Shown piece after piece: positions 1-10,466 of a stretch of DNA of 64,000 nt. Position 1 is the first letter of the stretch, and each line of letters opens with the position of its first letter. Both the position numbers and the translations under genes were made by a program. The notes under the pieces are model-generated. The model saw only the letters and a program-made list of their open reading frames with translations. It did not search any database and was not told the DNA's origin. This stretch comes from Maniola hyperantus (taxonomy: Eukaryota; Arthropoda; Insecta; Lepidoptera; Nymphalidae): contig NC_048553.1 of assembly GCF_902806685.2 (NCBI RefSeq), positions 4,819,099 to 4,883,098 on the forward strand. The letters run 5' to 3'.

Positions 1-177
1 ATTCTTTGTTTTAAAATATTGAAATCAAAGAACATTTTAGTTCCATAATCGAATATTCGAGGTAAAAGTCGGCACCACTCTGAAATGAAATCAAATTACT
101 TTTATTTCGCTAAATGTGAGTAGGTACAAGTACCAAGATGGGATCGATTAAATAGTGTCTAACACATTTTGCCATAT

Positions 178-374
178 TTGATCAGCCCGGTTTCGCTGGG
201 GTGAAATTATAAATCAGGTGAAAGTGTGACTTGTAAATACATAAAAATTTATAGTATAATGTTTCTGCTGGATAGATCTAGTAGTCTATTTTTAAATGTA
301 AAAAATATTAAAATCGGTTCCGCAGTTTCAGACTTTATCCATTTCACACAACCAAATCTTTACCCTTTATATAA
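178..374 (+). repeat. Repeat family B, degenerate copy
   Basis: Diverged relative of the B element that follows directly. The shared parts are a head resembling TGATCAGCCCGGTTTCGC, the block AAAATCGGTTCCGCAGTTTC, and a close of TTTATATAATACTAG. It abuts the next B copy head to tail, so the two form a short tandem of the same family. Confidence 0.5.
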
Positions 375-375
375 T

Positions 376-530
376 ACTAGCTGATCCCCGCGGCTTATAA
401 CGTAGATAATGTAGCTTTCTATTGGCGAAAGAATTTTTAAAATCGGTTCAGTAGTTCCAGAGATTACCCCCTACAAACACACTTAACGACATTACCTCTT
501 TATAATATTAGTATAATAGTATGTATTAAG
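376..530 (+). repeat. Repeat family B, 5'-deleted copy
   Basis: Starts ACTAGCTGATCCCCGCGG and ends CTCTTTATAATATTAGTATA. It contains the B core: ATGTAGCTTTCTATTGGCGA, then AAAATCGGTTCAGTAGTTCC, then CTACAAACACACTTAACGAC. It lacks part of the head-body junction found in the copy at 29061. B resembles 3' tails of RTE-type LINEs that I know from Lepidoptera (memory, not searched). Confidence 0.65.
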
Positions 531-1905
531 TAGTATAGATCTATCGAAAACATCGGCAGAACTACGGTTCAATGATTCAACAGTTCGACGTGCAGTCCTC
601 CAAACTTTATCTATAAAGGCGGGTATATGTTGTGACTCCAAATATTTCTTGGATAACAAGGAAACTTTCACCGTGTCCCAAAAAAGACTATCGGGTGTTT
701 TCGCGATTTTTGGGGCTATGCCAAAAGACTTTCCTTAGTTATGACTGACATCTAGATCATTAACTTTTATTTATATTTACTTATTCATGGCTTTCGAAGT
801 GAATCAGTGTATTTAAATTTATATATTTCTATATTACCTTAGGTAGTACGGTCCAGTATCTAGTAGGTACCGACCTACTTACGGCACGCCAATTTTAGCG
901 ATTCGGTACAAAGTAACGACTTATTATTCTAGAAACTGCTGAAAGTAAATCTCAGTATGTATGCATCGTTGTCATGGCATAATGTTGATGGTTTTTCAGG
1001 GATGATACAGGGACCTCCTAGATCCCCCCGCATACGACTGGACCATGATTTCGACTTATCGATTAAATTATTACTATACAAGATGATGCCCGCGACGTCA
1101 TTCGTGTGTGTTTAGATATTTATAAATCCCTTGGGAACTCGTGTTTTGCTTTGCCGTGAAAAAATGAAGTGAAGTGAAAAAATGTCACATTGAAGTGAAA
1201 GATATGTAATTTTAAATTGTGTTGCGTATTTAATAATAAAGTATGTATAGGTACGTACGTAAATTAAGTATAATTAAAAATTATTTCTCAAAGTCAACAA
1301 GACGTACCTACCTACCTGACAAGCATCACATTAATTTTGTATAAGCTACCTGGCTTCAATTAAATTACGAAGTTCCAGGATAAGTAGGTATCTCATTTCT
1401 TACGATTTCGTGTTTGAAGAGCGTTAATTAAATTCTTTATAAGACTAATAATGATCCAGAATGATCATGTTCACTTAATTGGAAAAGCTATGGGAGGTCT
1501 TACAAGTTCAAACTTTGCAATATTTCTATACCTACCTATATTAGGTACTGAATTTTCTGAAAATCTTTTCTTTGTGAGAGGCTATGTTAGAACCTACATA
1601 ATATTATGTAAAATTTCAAGTTTCTATACCCAGACACAGTATAATGAAAGATACAGTAGCCCGGTGCCTTTGGTCTCGTGGTAAATGATAACCACGAGGA
1701 CCTTACAACATAATATTATAGTGCCCTAAGTACGTAGGCCAGTTCGGGTCGCTCCTTTGTCGAGCAATCACCTCACGATTGCTCTGACTAGACTCTTGAC
1801 GGCTTCGTCTAACCTCTGTATATAATATCAGATCCTTACTCTGTGACCCAGTGGTACGTACTGTACTTACCAAAGTTTATGATATCAGTACGTCAGTCAA
1901 TCAGT
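531..1905. other. Unassigned AT-rich stretch
   Basis: No gene or recognised repeat. Small items: a run of related GAAGTGAAA motifs at 1165-1200, and a hairpin at about 1672-1702 in which GGTCTCGTGGT pairs with ACCACGAGGACC around an 8-nt loop. The open frame at 1451-1684 has no recognisable domain and is treated as chance. Confidence 0.5.
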
Positions 1906-2025
1906 TTCTCCTTTTATATATACTTTGTAAGCTTTCTATAAGGAAGCTTAAAACGTAAGTATATAAAAGCCGTCCTATTAGAAATTGTTATGTAAGCTTC
2001 CTGTTAGGAAGCTTAAAAAGGAGAA
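1906..2025. repeat. 120-bp foldback with two internal hairpins
   Basis: The outer arms TTCTCCTTTT (1906-1915) and AAAAGGAGAA (2016-2025) are perfectly complementary. Inside is a perfect hairpin at 1993-2015 (TAAGCTTCCT, loop GTT, AGGAAGCTTA) and a near-perfect sister at 1928-1950. The left flank, with GTCAGTCAATCAG before CTCCTTTTATATA, resembles the tail of family C, so the foldback may be built on a decayed C end. Confidence 0.6.
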
Positions 2026-2818
2026 TAAAATTAGAAAGTAAGCAGGTCAAAAAAGCTCCATTATTTAAACATTGGTTCTAAGTTTCTAACTAATAGCCAG
2101 TTTTTGCTCTCAACAGCAACCGCAATACTCAGTGAATCGCCACGTAGACCGCTAAATTTACTGCAAAGCGCCGTTCAATGTTATCTATAGTTCTCAAATG
2201 TGCACCATTTGCGATATCGCACTGTTTTACTGATCGAATTCGGAATCTCAGAAAATTTATATTTTTATATGTCGGGATGTGTTGTAGAAATAGGTGTAAT
2301 AAATTCATATAACTTATTAAAATAGCACATCAAGTTTGAAACGAACACAACGCGTCGGTATGGCGCGGTTCGATGACTACTGAACAAGAAGGAATAGGCA
2401 GGTAAACAAAAACGATTTGTAATAAAAGGAATTTTTTGAAACAAGTCTCACAGAAACGCACGGAGGCGATGACACAGGATTGCAAGAGCGCTTACAACTT
2501 TTAGAAATGCGATGGACACATTCCGTTGCACCGCGCTGCAATCACGCGCTTTGTGTGTTTCATGCTCAAAGTGTGCGCATATCAAGAATTAACTTTTGCA
2601 CAGTGCTCCCCTTTATAATGAAGATAAGGAAAAGGCTAATTTTTTCGGAATTCCTACGGAATAGGGTATTAAGATTTATGTTTTCGCCGAGTGACACCGC
2701 GAGTGGTCGCTAGTTTCATATAGTTATTACAGCTCTACGGTAGGTACCTACGGTAGGTTAGTCTACGGGCAGCGGCACGCGCGTCCCGCAGTCAAAACCG
2801 CGGCACGTGCGCGAACGG
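2026..2818. other. Unassigned; locally CpG-rich
   Basis: No repeat family recognised. The segment around 2340-2370 and 2480-2830 is richer in G+C and CpG than its surroundings, for example GCGGCACGCGCGTCCCGC near 2771. The open frame at 2480-2713 has no domain I know. It could be conserved non-coding sequence or an unrecognised element. Confidence 0.35.
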
Positions 2819-2910
2819 ACTCCCTTGAAAAAGGACCCCGTATGGGTTTGAAACTAGTCGGGCTAACGTCGACTAAACACGTGAGTACAGCCGGGACAGA
2901 TATTATTTAG
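2819..2910 (-). mobile_element. Family K short element (about 91 bp)
   Basis: Same sequence as the insertion at 27912-28002, in opposite orientation. Shared blocks include CCTTGAAAAAGGACCCCG, GGCTAACGTCGACTA and GTGAGTACAGCCGGGA. No convincing target-site duplication is visible here, unlike the other copy. The mobility type is unknown. Confidence 0.7.
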
Positions 2911-3290
2911 AATAGTTATTACACTTTACATAAACGGAAACGAGGGCGGTATTATTAATAGTCAGCAGTGATAGTTTGGGCTTTGGCCGACGACAAAAAA
3001 GGGAAGTCAGACCCGTGTCAACCCTGTGACGCAATTTGTGACTAAACATGTTGTGTGACGTACCTACCTTTAGATCTTGAAAGCTTTTGATTTGGATTTT
3101 CTTCAAAAGAAAATCTAGTATTATTTTCTCTAAATAACAGCTTTTTTAATATTGTGCTTTTGTTTAACACTAAAATTCAATAAAATTGTTATTCTTCTTT
3201 TACACCTAGTTTTAATCAGGGAAAGAGAGGAAATAACTTTTTTCTGACATCACAGGCTTTTTTTATTCTTCTTATTATCACAATCTTTGT
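2911..3290. other. Unassigned AT-rich stretch
   Basis: No recognised repeat. The minus-strand open frame at 2903-3106 overlaps the end of the K element and has no domain, so it is not called a gene. Confidence 0.4.
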
Positions 3291-3520
3291 ATCATCATGA
3301 TCACGTTGGCCCAATTGGCAAACTTCACACACCTTTGAGAACATGGAGAACTCTCAGGCATGCAGGTTTTCTAACGATATTTCCTTTTCCGTTAAAGCAA
3401 GTGATATTTAATTGCTTTAAAAACGCCCATAACTCCGAAAAGTTACTGGTGCTGCCCGGGATCGAACCCCCGACCTCCCGAAAAGAAGGCGGACGTCTTA
3501 ACCACTAGGCTATTACCGCT
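3291..3520 (-). mobile_element. tRNA-derived SINE family E, internally deleted
   Basis: On the minus strand this begins with a tRNA-like head (A box in AGCCTAGTGGTTAAGACGTC, B box GGGTTCGATCCC) and ends in a short ATGATGAT tail on the left. Compared with 5913-6211 it lacks part of the body just before the tail. The family was probably transcribed by RNA polymerase III and copied by LINE machinery. Confidence 0.85.
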
Positions 3521-3903
3521 TTTTCGCTTTAATAAAATATATGAACGTGTATTGCTGTTTCAAAAAAAGAGAACTAATGTAGGTAAGCGGCAGCTTGTGA
3601 ATGTTTTCGATAGCCGTCCATCCATGAAAACTGTGTAATCAATCAAATCATACATTCGAACGATCATAAGTGCACTCGAAAAGTTTCAAAGCTTATGAAA
3701 ATATTACAAATCTTTTTTTGGGAAAAATTGAAATATTTCTATCGGTTTGTATAAAAATACCATTTTAAGTATTAAACAATTTGGGAGATGGAACTCGTAG
3801 GTATAAAAAAAAACCTTAGAATGGCAAAACCGAAACCGTTATTCATTCGATAGGTTATTTAGGTATGTCGTCATAAATTATGTAGATCCACAAAGTGAGA
3901 TTC

Positions 3904-3908
<5 letters not shown>
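3521..3908. other. Unassigned AT-rich stretch
   Basis: No repeat family or coding signal recognised. It ends at a TA microsatellite. Confidence 0.4.

Positions 3909-3936
<28 letters not shown>
3909..3936. repeat. (TA)n microsatellite
   Basis: About 13 TA units directly upstream of a family C element. The run gives a meaningless IYIYIY stretch in the open frame that crosses it. Confidence 0.9.
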
Positions 3937-3940
<4 letters not shown>

Positions 3941-3947
3941 TGTATGT

Positions 3948-4182
3948 ACCAGCTTATTCCCGTGACTTCATCCGCGTGAACTACACAAATTTCAAACCTC
4001 TTTTTTACCTTCTTAGGGGTTGTATTTTCAAAAATTCTTTCTTAGTGGATGTCTACGCCATAATAGCTATCTGCATACCAAATTTCAGCCTGATCCGTCC
4101 AGTAGTTTGAGCTGTGCCTTGATAAATCAGTCAGTCAGTCAGTCAGTCGGTTTATACCCGTACCTTTTCCTTTTATATAATG
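3948..4182 (+). repeat. Repeat family C copy
   Basis: Head ACCAGCTTATTCCCGTGACT, then the C body (AGCTATCTGCATACCAAATT, CCGTCCAGTAGTTTGAGCTG), a (GTCA)n run, and the tail CCTTTTCCTTTTATATAA. See 60351-60596 for the best copy. Confidence 0.8.
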
Positions 4183-4924
4183 TTTAGATACCTATTGTGT
4201 ACGAAAATAATCTAAAGACACTAAAGTCTCTAAATTAGTATCTAATATTTTTTTCCCAAAAGAGTTTGTAATACTTATAAATATTTTTAGGGCTACTTTG
4301 ATATAAAAATCTTATACGAATTTTTTATAGAATATTTAACTATTAATTTTAGTTCTTTAGTTACATAGAATATCTTTAATTAATTAACCCCAACCAACGA
4401 AATGTTTCAGTATCTACAGTATTTTATGTTGCCAATACCACGAAGTGTATAGATATCGAAAATTATTAATGAACTTTACTAATTAAAGTTTCTGCTGCTA
4501 TTCAAGTTCTTCCCGGTATTTGTAGCAATAGAGAACAAAGAATCGCCCCTTCATTCGCTTGAAACAAAAAATTTCAAACATTTTGATGATATTTTGCAGT
4601 TACTCGATAAAGTCTTGGCAGTGACATGCCTCGCGGTATTGCGCCACTGAAACTTTCCAGAGACTTGTTATGTTAGTTCCAACTTTCTACTGCTTTTTTG
4701 AAGGTGAAATTTCGCTTTATTGAAATTGAAGAATTTTATAATTCTCGCGAAGTTTGCTGCTTGGATAATTATTCGTCAAAGGGGCGCTGTTTATGTTAGA
4801 TAAGCATGACTGGCTCGTTCATACATCTAGACGAAGAAGGCAACGCGCGTCGGCCTAGGGCGCTCGAATTGGGTGAGGGTGGAATGTTAGACAGGCGTTT
4901 TCTTTTAGCGCGAGTTAGGCTGAG
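4183..4924. other. Unassigned stretch
   Basis: AT-rich, no coding signal. At 4830-4920 there is a GC-richer patch (GCGCGTCGGCCTAGGGCGC) whose GCCTAGGGCGC core recurs at 5238-5250, so an unrecognised small repeat may be present. Confidence 0.4.
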
Positions 4925-5062
4925 ATTTATAGAGCGTACTTTCACTTAAATCAGACTTAAGTTTCAGTTAAAATGAGACAGATTTATACCAGCGATATAA
5001 CGCTGTCTCCTTTTAACAGTGTCTTCAGTTTGAGAAAAGTCAAAGTGCGCTCTACAGATCTC
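4925..5062. mobile_element. Family M MITE-like element
   Basis: About 138 bp with long imperfect inverted ends: GAGATTTATAGAGCG at the left, and the reverse complement of CGCTCTACAGATCTC at the right, roughly 40 bp on each side at about three-quarters identity. Interior: AGTTAAAATGAGACAGATTT and TAACGCTGTCTCC. It carries no coding capacity. Related copies lie at 8231-8370 and 43246-43345. Confidence 0.65.
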
Positions 5063-5400
5063 CGCCTAAGTATAGCTGGCGTAGACTATTAGCTCCCGCG
5101 TCTCTTTGTGTAGCAGCTTAGGTACTATTATATGTTATATTACTATTTTATTATATTATTTTGTAAACTGCAGTACCTACACACATCACTTAACATCGTG
5201 TCCGTGAAGTTTTTGTGAGGAGCGAGTCCAGTAATTTGCCTAGGGCGCCAAAATGTACTCTAGGCGGGCGCTGCGCTGCTCTAGATATTAAGTTTCGTTT
5301 GAACAGTTTCAGGTCTAGAAAACTCGACTTGAAGAAAACTGAGGTTGCTTAAATAGATGTATCTTATGTTCGTTCATCTCCACTAAAACGGTTCACGGTG
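5063..5400. other. Unassigned stretch
   Basis: Mixed sequence between an M element and a J fragment. It includes GCCTAGGGCGCC at 5238, similar to the patch near 4850. No coding signal. Confidence 0.35.
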
Positions 5401-5402
5401 TG

Positions 5403-5455
5403 CAGTGTGTTTCCTCCCCGATTGCCAACTCGACCTGTCGCGTACTATACCTATG
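5403..5455. repeat. Family J MITE, right-end fragment
   Basis: CCCCGATTGCCAACTCGACC followed by TGTCGCGTACTATA is the right terminal inverted repeat of the J element at 48831-48998. The GC-rich core and left end are missing. Confidence 0.65.
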
Positions 5456-5912
5456 TTTTATCTACCGTTTATAAAGTTTGCTCATACAAATTGTGTAAAT
5501 TTATAATTGGTCGAAATCGGCAATCCTGATTCATTTTATTTCATACATTGTGTACCAATTAATACCAATATTGTAGGCTGTACCTATACCTCAATTTAAA
5601 ATTCGAAATACAAAATTTTGCGGTTCCGCTGTCTGTTTGTGTGTAAGCTTTGTTAAACTTCATCAAAGGACGTGTTGCTGTGACGACATGTTGGGGTGAA
5701 TGTGGTTAGGCGTAGTTTTCCAAAGACTATACTCGACTTTCCGCACATTCCAATTAAACTTCCACGCTGAGTTTCTATAGAAACGATTAAATTTGTACGT
5801 ATGATGAAACCGCAAGAATATTCTTAATATACCTGTATGAGCATCTGTATTTCTTTTATCTACTAACGTTCATATATCATATCTTCTGGTTAGCGTTAAG
5901 TTTTCCTCTGTA
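5456..5912. other. Unassigned AT-rich stretch
   Basis: No repeat or coding signal recognised between the J fragment and the E SINE. Confidence 0.35.
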
Positions 5913-6211
5913 ATCATTATCATCACGATCAACCCATCGCCGGCTCACTACAGAGCACGGGTCTCCTCTCAGAGTGAGAAGGGTTTTGGCCATAGTCTAC
6001 GCTGGCCAAGTGCGGATTGGTAGACTTCACACACATTTGAGAACATAATGGAGAACTCTCAGGCATGCAGGTTTCCTCACAATGTTTTCCTTCACCGTTA
6101 AAGCAAGTGATATTTTAATTACTTAAAAACGCACATAACTCCAAAAAGTTAAAGGTGCGTGGAACTCCGATTGGAAGATGGACGTCCTAACCACTAGGCT
6201 ACCACGGCTTC
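5913..6211 (-). mobile_element. tRNA-derived SINE family E, near full length
   Basis: About 300 bp. In minus-strand order: a tRNA-like head (A box region GTAGCCTAGTGGTTAGGACG, diverged B box region), then a body with GTTATGTGCGTTTTTAAGTA, GCATGCCTGAGAGTTCTCC, TGTGTGAAGTCTACCAATCC and GTGAGCCGGCGATGGGTTGA, and a 3' end in ATGATAATGAT. The head plus B box marks a former RNA polymerase III promoter. Confidence 0.9.
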
Positions 6212-6238
6212 CTCTGTAATAAAATCTCAGACTCATAA

Positions 6239-6283
6239 AATACATACATACATATATATATTTATATATATATATATATATGC
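6239..6283. repeat. (TA)n / TACA microsatellite
   Basis: Alternating TA with a TACATACA start, immediately right of the E SINE head. Confidence 0.85.
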
Positions 6284-6820
6284 GTAGGTACTGCAACATT
6301 TATAACCCTTTTTAGTTAGTTGAGTAATTCTTTGTTCTCAAATAAGCAAACCATAGCGCTCAGAGAACTTTGAAATTAAAGAAAAAAGCTGAAATGTTTC
6401 ATATCATAATATTATTTCAAATAAGTCGTTCCATGAACCTCAGTGAAAGAAACGTTTCCTATTTCATTCAAGTTAATTGAAATACCAGCATTTTCATTTG
6501 TATGCCTATTACGGGGCTCCGTTGTAACTCAAGCACTAGGTACTTGCCATAAAAAGTCCTATTTCGAAAATTACCTAACCACAGCGAATAATTATGAACT
6601 TTATTAAAAGAGTGCTATTTTAGGCTTAGTTTCATATTATGGAATAAGTATGTACTCAATGACGATAAGAATTTAATATCGTCAAAATTAAGAGCTCTTA
6701 ATAATTAATATCTGTTCCCATTCCAAATAAAATTTGGGTAAGTATAATTACACTACCATAGTATTCAGTACGACACATAAGCACACAAATATAATATGTT
6801 AAGTATTAAGAATAAAAAAG
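6284..6820. other. Unassigned AT-rich stretch
   Basis: No recognised repeat or coding signal. Confidence 0.35.
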
Positions 6821-7030
6821 TTTTTTAGGGTTTCGTATCCTATGGGTGCCAACGGAACCCTATTACTAAGCCTCTGCTGTTCTGTCATCCGTTTGTCAGC
6901 GAGCTGTATCTCATGAATGTATAGGGAGAGTAAAGCCGGGTGTGAGACATGTATATAGGGAGAGAGTTGAAATTTTCCAGTGTGTATTTCTATTGCAGCT
7001 AATAAAATAAAATAAAAACCGAGATGGCGA
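6821..7030 (-). repeat. Repeat family L, partial minus-strand copy
   Basis: From the left: TTTTTTAGGGTTTCGTATCC, GGTGCCAACGGAACCCTATT, a region that reads ACAGACGGACGGACAGCGG in better copies but is decayed here, then TTGTCAGCGAGCTGTATCTC. This matches the reverse complement of the L element at 44950-45243. It sits about 70 bp from a D element in the same orientation. The minus-strand open frame at 6799-7074 is derived from this repeat. Confidence 0.65.
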
Positions 7031-7097
7031 ATTTGAAAAGGGCCGCCATGCAAATTAAAAAGTACACAGTACACTTGTACGTAAAACGAAAGATTTT

Positions 7098-7462
7098 GTT
7101 TTTAGGAATCCTTACCTCAAAAGGAAAAACAGAACCCTTATCGGATCACTTTTTTGTCTGTCTGTCTGTCAAGAAACCTATAGGGTACTTCTTAGCTACC
7201 TACCGGGTAGGGTAGGTCTTATAACACACATAAGGAGAAAAATCTGAAAACCGCGAATTTGTGATTACATCATTGAAAAAATTATAATGTGTTCACGAAC
7301 AAATAATAAGTACTTTCAACTTTCATCGTAAGATAACTATATCAAGTGAGGTATCATAGTATGAAAGTACTTTCTAAAACATTTTTATTTATTTTAATGC
7401 ATAATACGATTGCAGTACGGACCCCTCCGTGAGCGAGTCTGACTCGCACTTAGCCGGTTTTA
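7098..7462 (-). repeat. Repeat family D, diverged copy
   Basis: Left edge TTTTTAGGAATCCTTACCTC, (GTCT)n tract at 7154-7170, body TTATTTATTTTAATGCATAA, and right edge GAGTCTGACTCGCACTTAGC then CGGTTTT. It contains a small duplication (CTACCTACCGGGTAGGGTAGG) not present in other copies. Confidence 0.8.
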
Positions 7463-8229
7463 TGTTATTAAAATTGACTTGCAAAAGGATACTTTGAATT
7501 AACCCTAATAAGTTAATACAGTAAAAATCTTTACTCGTAATGAAACATTTTTGTTTTCTAATGCATACATATTTTGTTACAAGTTTTAACTTAACTTAGG
7601 CATCAAGCTCAACCCAATAGTTTTGTTGTAACTTTACGACAACAATAGATGAATAGGTATATGTTTTTTTTTAAATACCTGCGTATTTAAGTTTGGCTCG
7701 ATCGTTTCTCTATCACCCACACAGAATAATTTAGTAAACCAATATAAACATGGTACAAAAAGCAGCGAACCTTTGGTGTGTTTTATTAGCAGTCAAAGAG
7801 CAAAAGAATCATTGTAAATGTAAAATTGATTCGTATGTTTTCAGAATTGAATCGGACTAGTACCTACAATGTCTCTGCATCGTGAAGCCAATATTAGAAT
7901 TACAATCGTTGTCGTCTCGTACACTTCTTGTCTAACCACACCTCCCCGTACATCCATTGGCGTGCCTCCAATCTCATCCCGCTCTAGGTCACAACTCGCT
8001 TCGTCACAAGGGACAATACTACATTTCGATGTCAACTGTGTGAATCCAATTACTTAGCTATAAAGCTAGAGCTACCAAGTCTAGCGTGTCTATCTACTTG
8101 GTAATCTATTCTATGTAGCAACGTCCTTTTACATTCCAAAAATAGCTTTACGATTTAAATAGTGGCTATTTTATTTTAAAGGTTTTTAAAACATACGTAA
8201 GTCTTTATTACATTCATTCTAAATACAGG
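7463..8229. other. Unassigned stretch
   Basis: Mostly AT-rich. A GC-richer block at 7860-8060 is open on both strands over about 60 codons (7841-8035 minus, 7869-8057 plus), with no recognisable domain. It could be an unrecognised repeat or a conserved element. Confidence 0.35.
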
Positions 8230-8230
8230 A

Positions 8231-8370
8231 CTTTTATAGAGCGCAATTAACTTTGCTCAGCCTCAAGTTTCAGTTAAAACGAGACCGATTTATGCCAACG
8301 AAATACCTAACGCTGTCTTGTTGTAACAGTGCCTTAAGTCTGAGCAAAGTCAAACTGCGCTCTATAAATT
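8231..8370. mobile_element. Family M MITE-like element
   Basis: About 140 bp. The left end TTTATAGAGCGCA plus CTTTGCTCAG is mirrored by the right end CTGAGCAAAG plus TGCGCTCTATAAA. Interior: AGTTAAAACGAGACCGATTT and TAACGCTGTCTTG. No coding capacity. The best of three M copies. Confidence 0.75.
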
Positions 8371-8412
8371 TCAACTTTAGTACTAAGTTACTAAAGTTGA
8401 AATTTATAGAGC
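8359..8412. repeat. Perfect 24-bp palindrome with 6-nt loop
   Basis: Arm 8359-8382 and arm 8389-8412 are exact reverse complements around the loop CTAAGT. The arm starts GCTCTATAAATTTCAAC, so the left arm is the end of the M element and the right arm is a second inverted copy of that end. Confidence 0.9.
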
Positions 8413-10043
8413 TAGTTCAATTCGGCGGCCACTTATTAAGACCATAGTATAAAGTAGTACCTAAAGCTGAAAAAAGTTATGGCCATAAACCATGAATTTA
8501 TCCAAAATGTAATAGTCCAATATGGGATGTAATAAATCACGCAGAAAACAAAAATTTGGCATTTCACAACGTTAAAAAAAGGTTAGATTAGAACATAACT
8601 ATTCATGTGCACTTACTTAGGTTCTATTGGTTAACTTAGTTTTAGTTAGCGATAGATTTTCAGTTGTTTTTGTGAATCCTTAGTGCATTGTCCAACACGG
8701 TATTTGAAACTTTATCGTTTCAGTGGTAGGTACTCTTGAAATAAATTATTGCATAATTTTGAATATAATGTGTGCTATAAAATTGTCGCAAAAATAGTTT
8801 TTTTTTTCGCATAATAATCTAAACACTGATCGGTCTCAGTAGCAAGTATTTTGAAACCACCGTTTTCAGTATTTGTATTCACCCTCAAGTTTTCACAGAT
8901 TTCAGTTTTTCAAAATCAGTTTTCTTGAAACCTAAAAAAAAATATTTTCACTCGTTTAAATACATGCCCAAAACATTTGAGAACCGGTAATATAAATAAA
9001 AGTTAAACTAATTCGGGATTCAAGACCGGAGTCGATGCGTAAACTCATCCATTGTGTACCATTTATCCACTAAAAGGGTGAAAAGGACTGCCGCCGTCGC
9101 AAAAAGGGTTAAAGAGTTGGGGCCAATAGTTTTTATTACTCATATAGATGTCCACTCATCTATTTTAGATTACTAGAATAAATTAGAAGACCAACAGGTA
9201 AAATCTACATAATATTTATGTACCTGTTAATATCGTTTTATTGCCCTGCCAAAAAACGAACTATAAAGTTTAAAAAAATTACATTCGAAAATGGCACCAT
9301 ACAGCACCCATATTGATTTTTTCATAAAATTTATAGCCAGTGTCACTTGGAATTATGTAAGAATTCTTACGATGCCCCATCCAGTACATTTAAATCTGTT
9401 CAGGCATTCAGAAGCTATAGTGGGATAAGGAAACTCACGCACATGAACCCTGAACGCAATAGATTCCTGTTTATGGGCAGTCGTGTAATAAATCTAGTAC
9501 TTACTAGTATTTAAGCATCTGTAGACATCTACATTTTACTATGATAATAATTGACACGAGATAAGGCTAGTTTTTAGTTTAATTCCAATGTTTTTAATTT
9601 TAAAAAGTAATCAGATGAATAGATGAATCGGTAACATCGCAGGCAAGTCGAAGAAAATTGATATCTAGGTAAAAACGAAGTTTACACATTTTCCTAAATA
9701 AAATAGGTACAGTCTACAATTGCTGGCGTGTATTTTTTATGACCGTAACCCACAGTGTATCGCGTCCCTAAATCGATACGAGTATGCTTCGACAGCACTA
9801 TTTCTCTATATTTTACGCTTGGGATCGAAAATCTGGGTCATTATCAACAATGGCCGGCGTAGAGTATATACCATATTATACGAAATACCTATCTAAGTAT
9901 AGACTTGCGTACAAGGATACCGCGATAAAGTTAAGCATTTTATCTAATATCGGCTTGGGGTTTTTCTCGAGAATTTAAACGCCCCTTTTTATTAATAAAT
10001 ATACAAGATACAAATCGGGACGGGTAAATGTTGTTTATAACAT
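8413..10043. other. Unassigned 1.6-kb stretch
   Basis: AT-rich with no coding signal. At 9560-9590, GATAAGGCTAG followed by a T-rich tail resembles the 3' end of the LINE fragment at 37646-37669, so a small piece of that family may lie here. The open frame at 9784-9978 shows no domain. Confidence 0.35.
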
Positions 10044-10271
10044 ACTAGCTTATGCTCGCGACTTCATTCGCGTGGACTATACAAATTTCAAACCCCTATT
10101 TCATCCCCTTGGGAGTTGAAATTTCAAAAATCCTTTCTTAGTGGATGCCTACGTCATAATAGCTGCATGCCAAATTTCAACCCGATCCGTCCAGTAGTTT
10201 GAGCTGTGCGTTGATAGATTTGTCAGTCAGTCAGTCAGTCAGTCACCTTTTCCTTTTATATATTTAGAGAT
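10044..10271 (+). repeat. Repeat family C copy
   Basis: Head ACTAGCTTATGCTCGCGACT, full body, (GTCA)5, tail CCTTTTCCTTTTATATATTT. Followed within 5 bp by an A element in the same orientation. Confidence 0.85.
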
Positions 10272-10276
10272 AAGGT

Positions 10277-10466
10277 ACTAGATGATGCCCGCGACTTCGT
10301 GCGCGTAAGTTTTGGTTTTTTTCAAAATCTCGTGGGTACTCCTTTTGTTATAAAAAGTAGCCTAGAGCCGTCGCCGGAATGCAAGCTATCTCTGTACAAA
10401 ATTTCGTCATTAAAAGGCTAGCAGCGAACATATTATTGTTGCATTTATAATATTAGTATGGATTAG
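10277..10466 (+). repeat. Repeat family A copy
   Basis: Head ACTAGATGATGCCCGCGACT, middle AGCTATCTCTGTACAAAATT, end TTTATAATATTAGTATGGAT. It lacks the (GACA)n tract. It forms a C-A pair with the previous element. Confidence 0.85.

Noticed and set aside
7841..8057. Overlapping 60-codon frames on both strands as a coding exon
   Set aside because: Both strands open with equally unremarkable products; the GC-richer composition explains the lack of stops.
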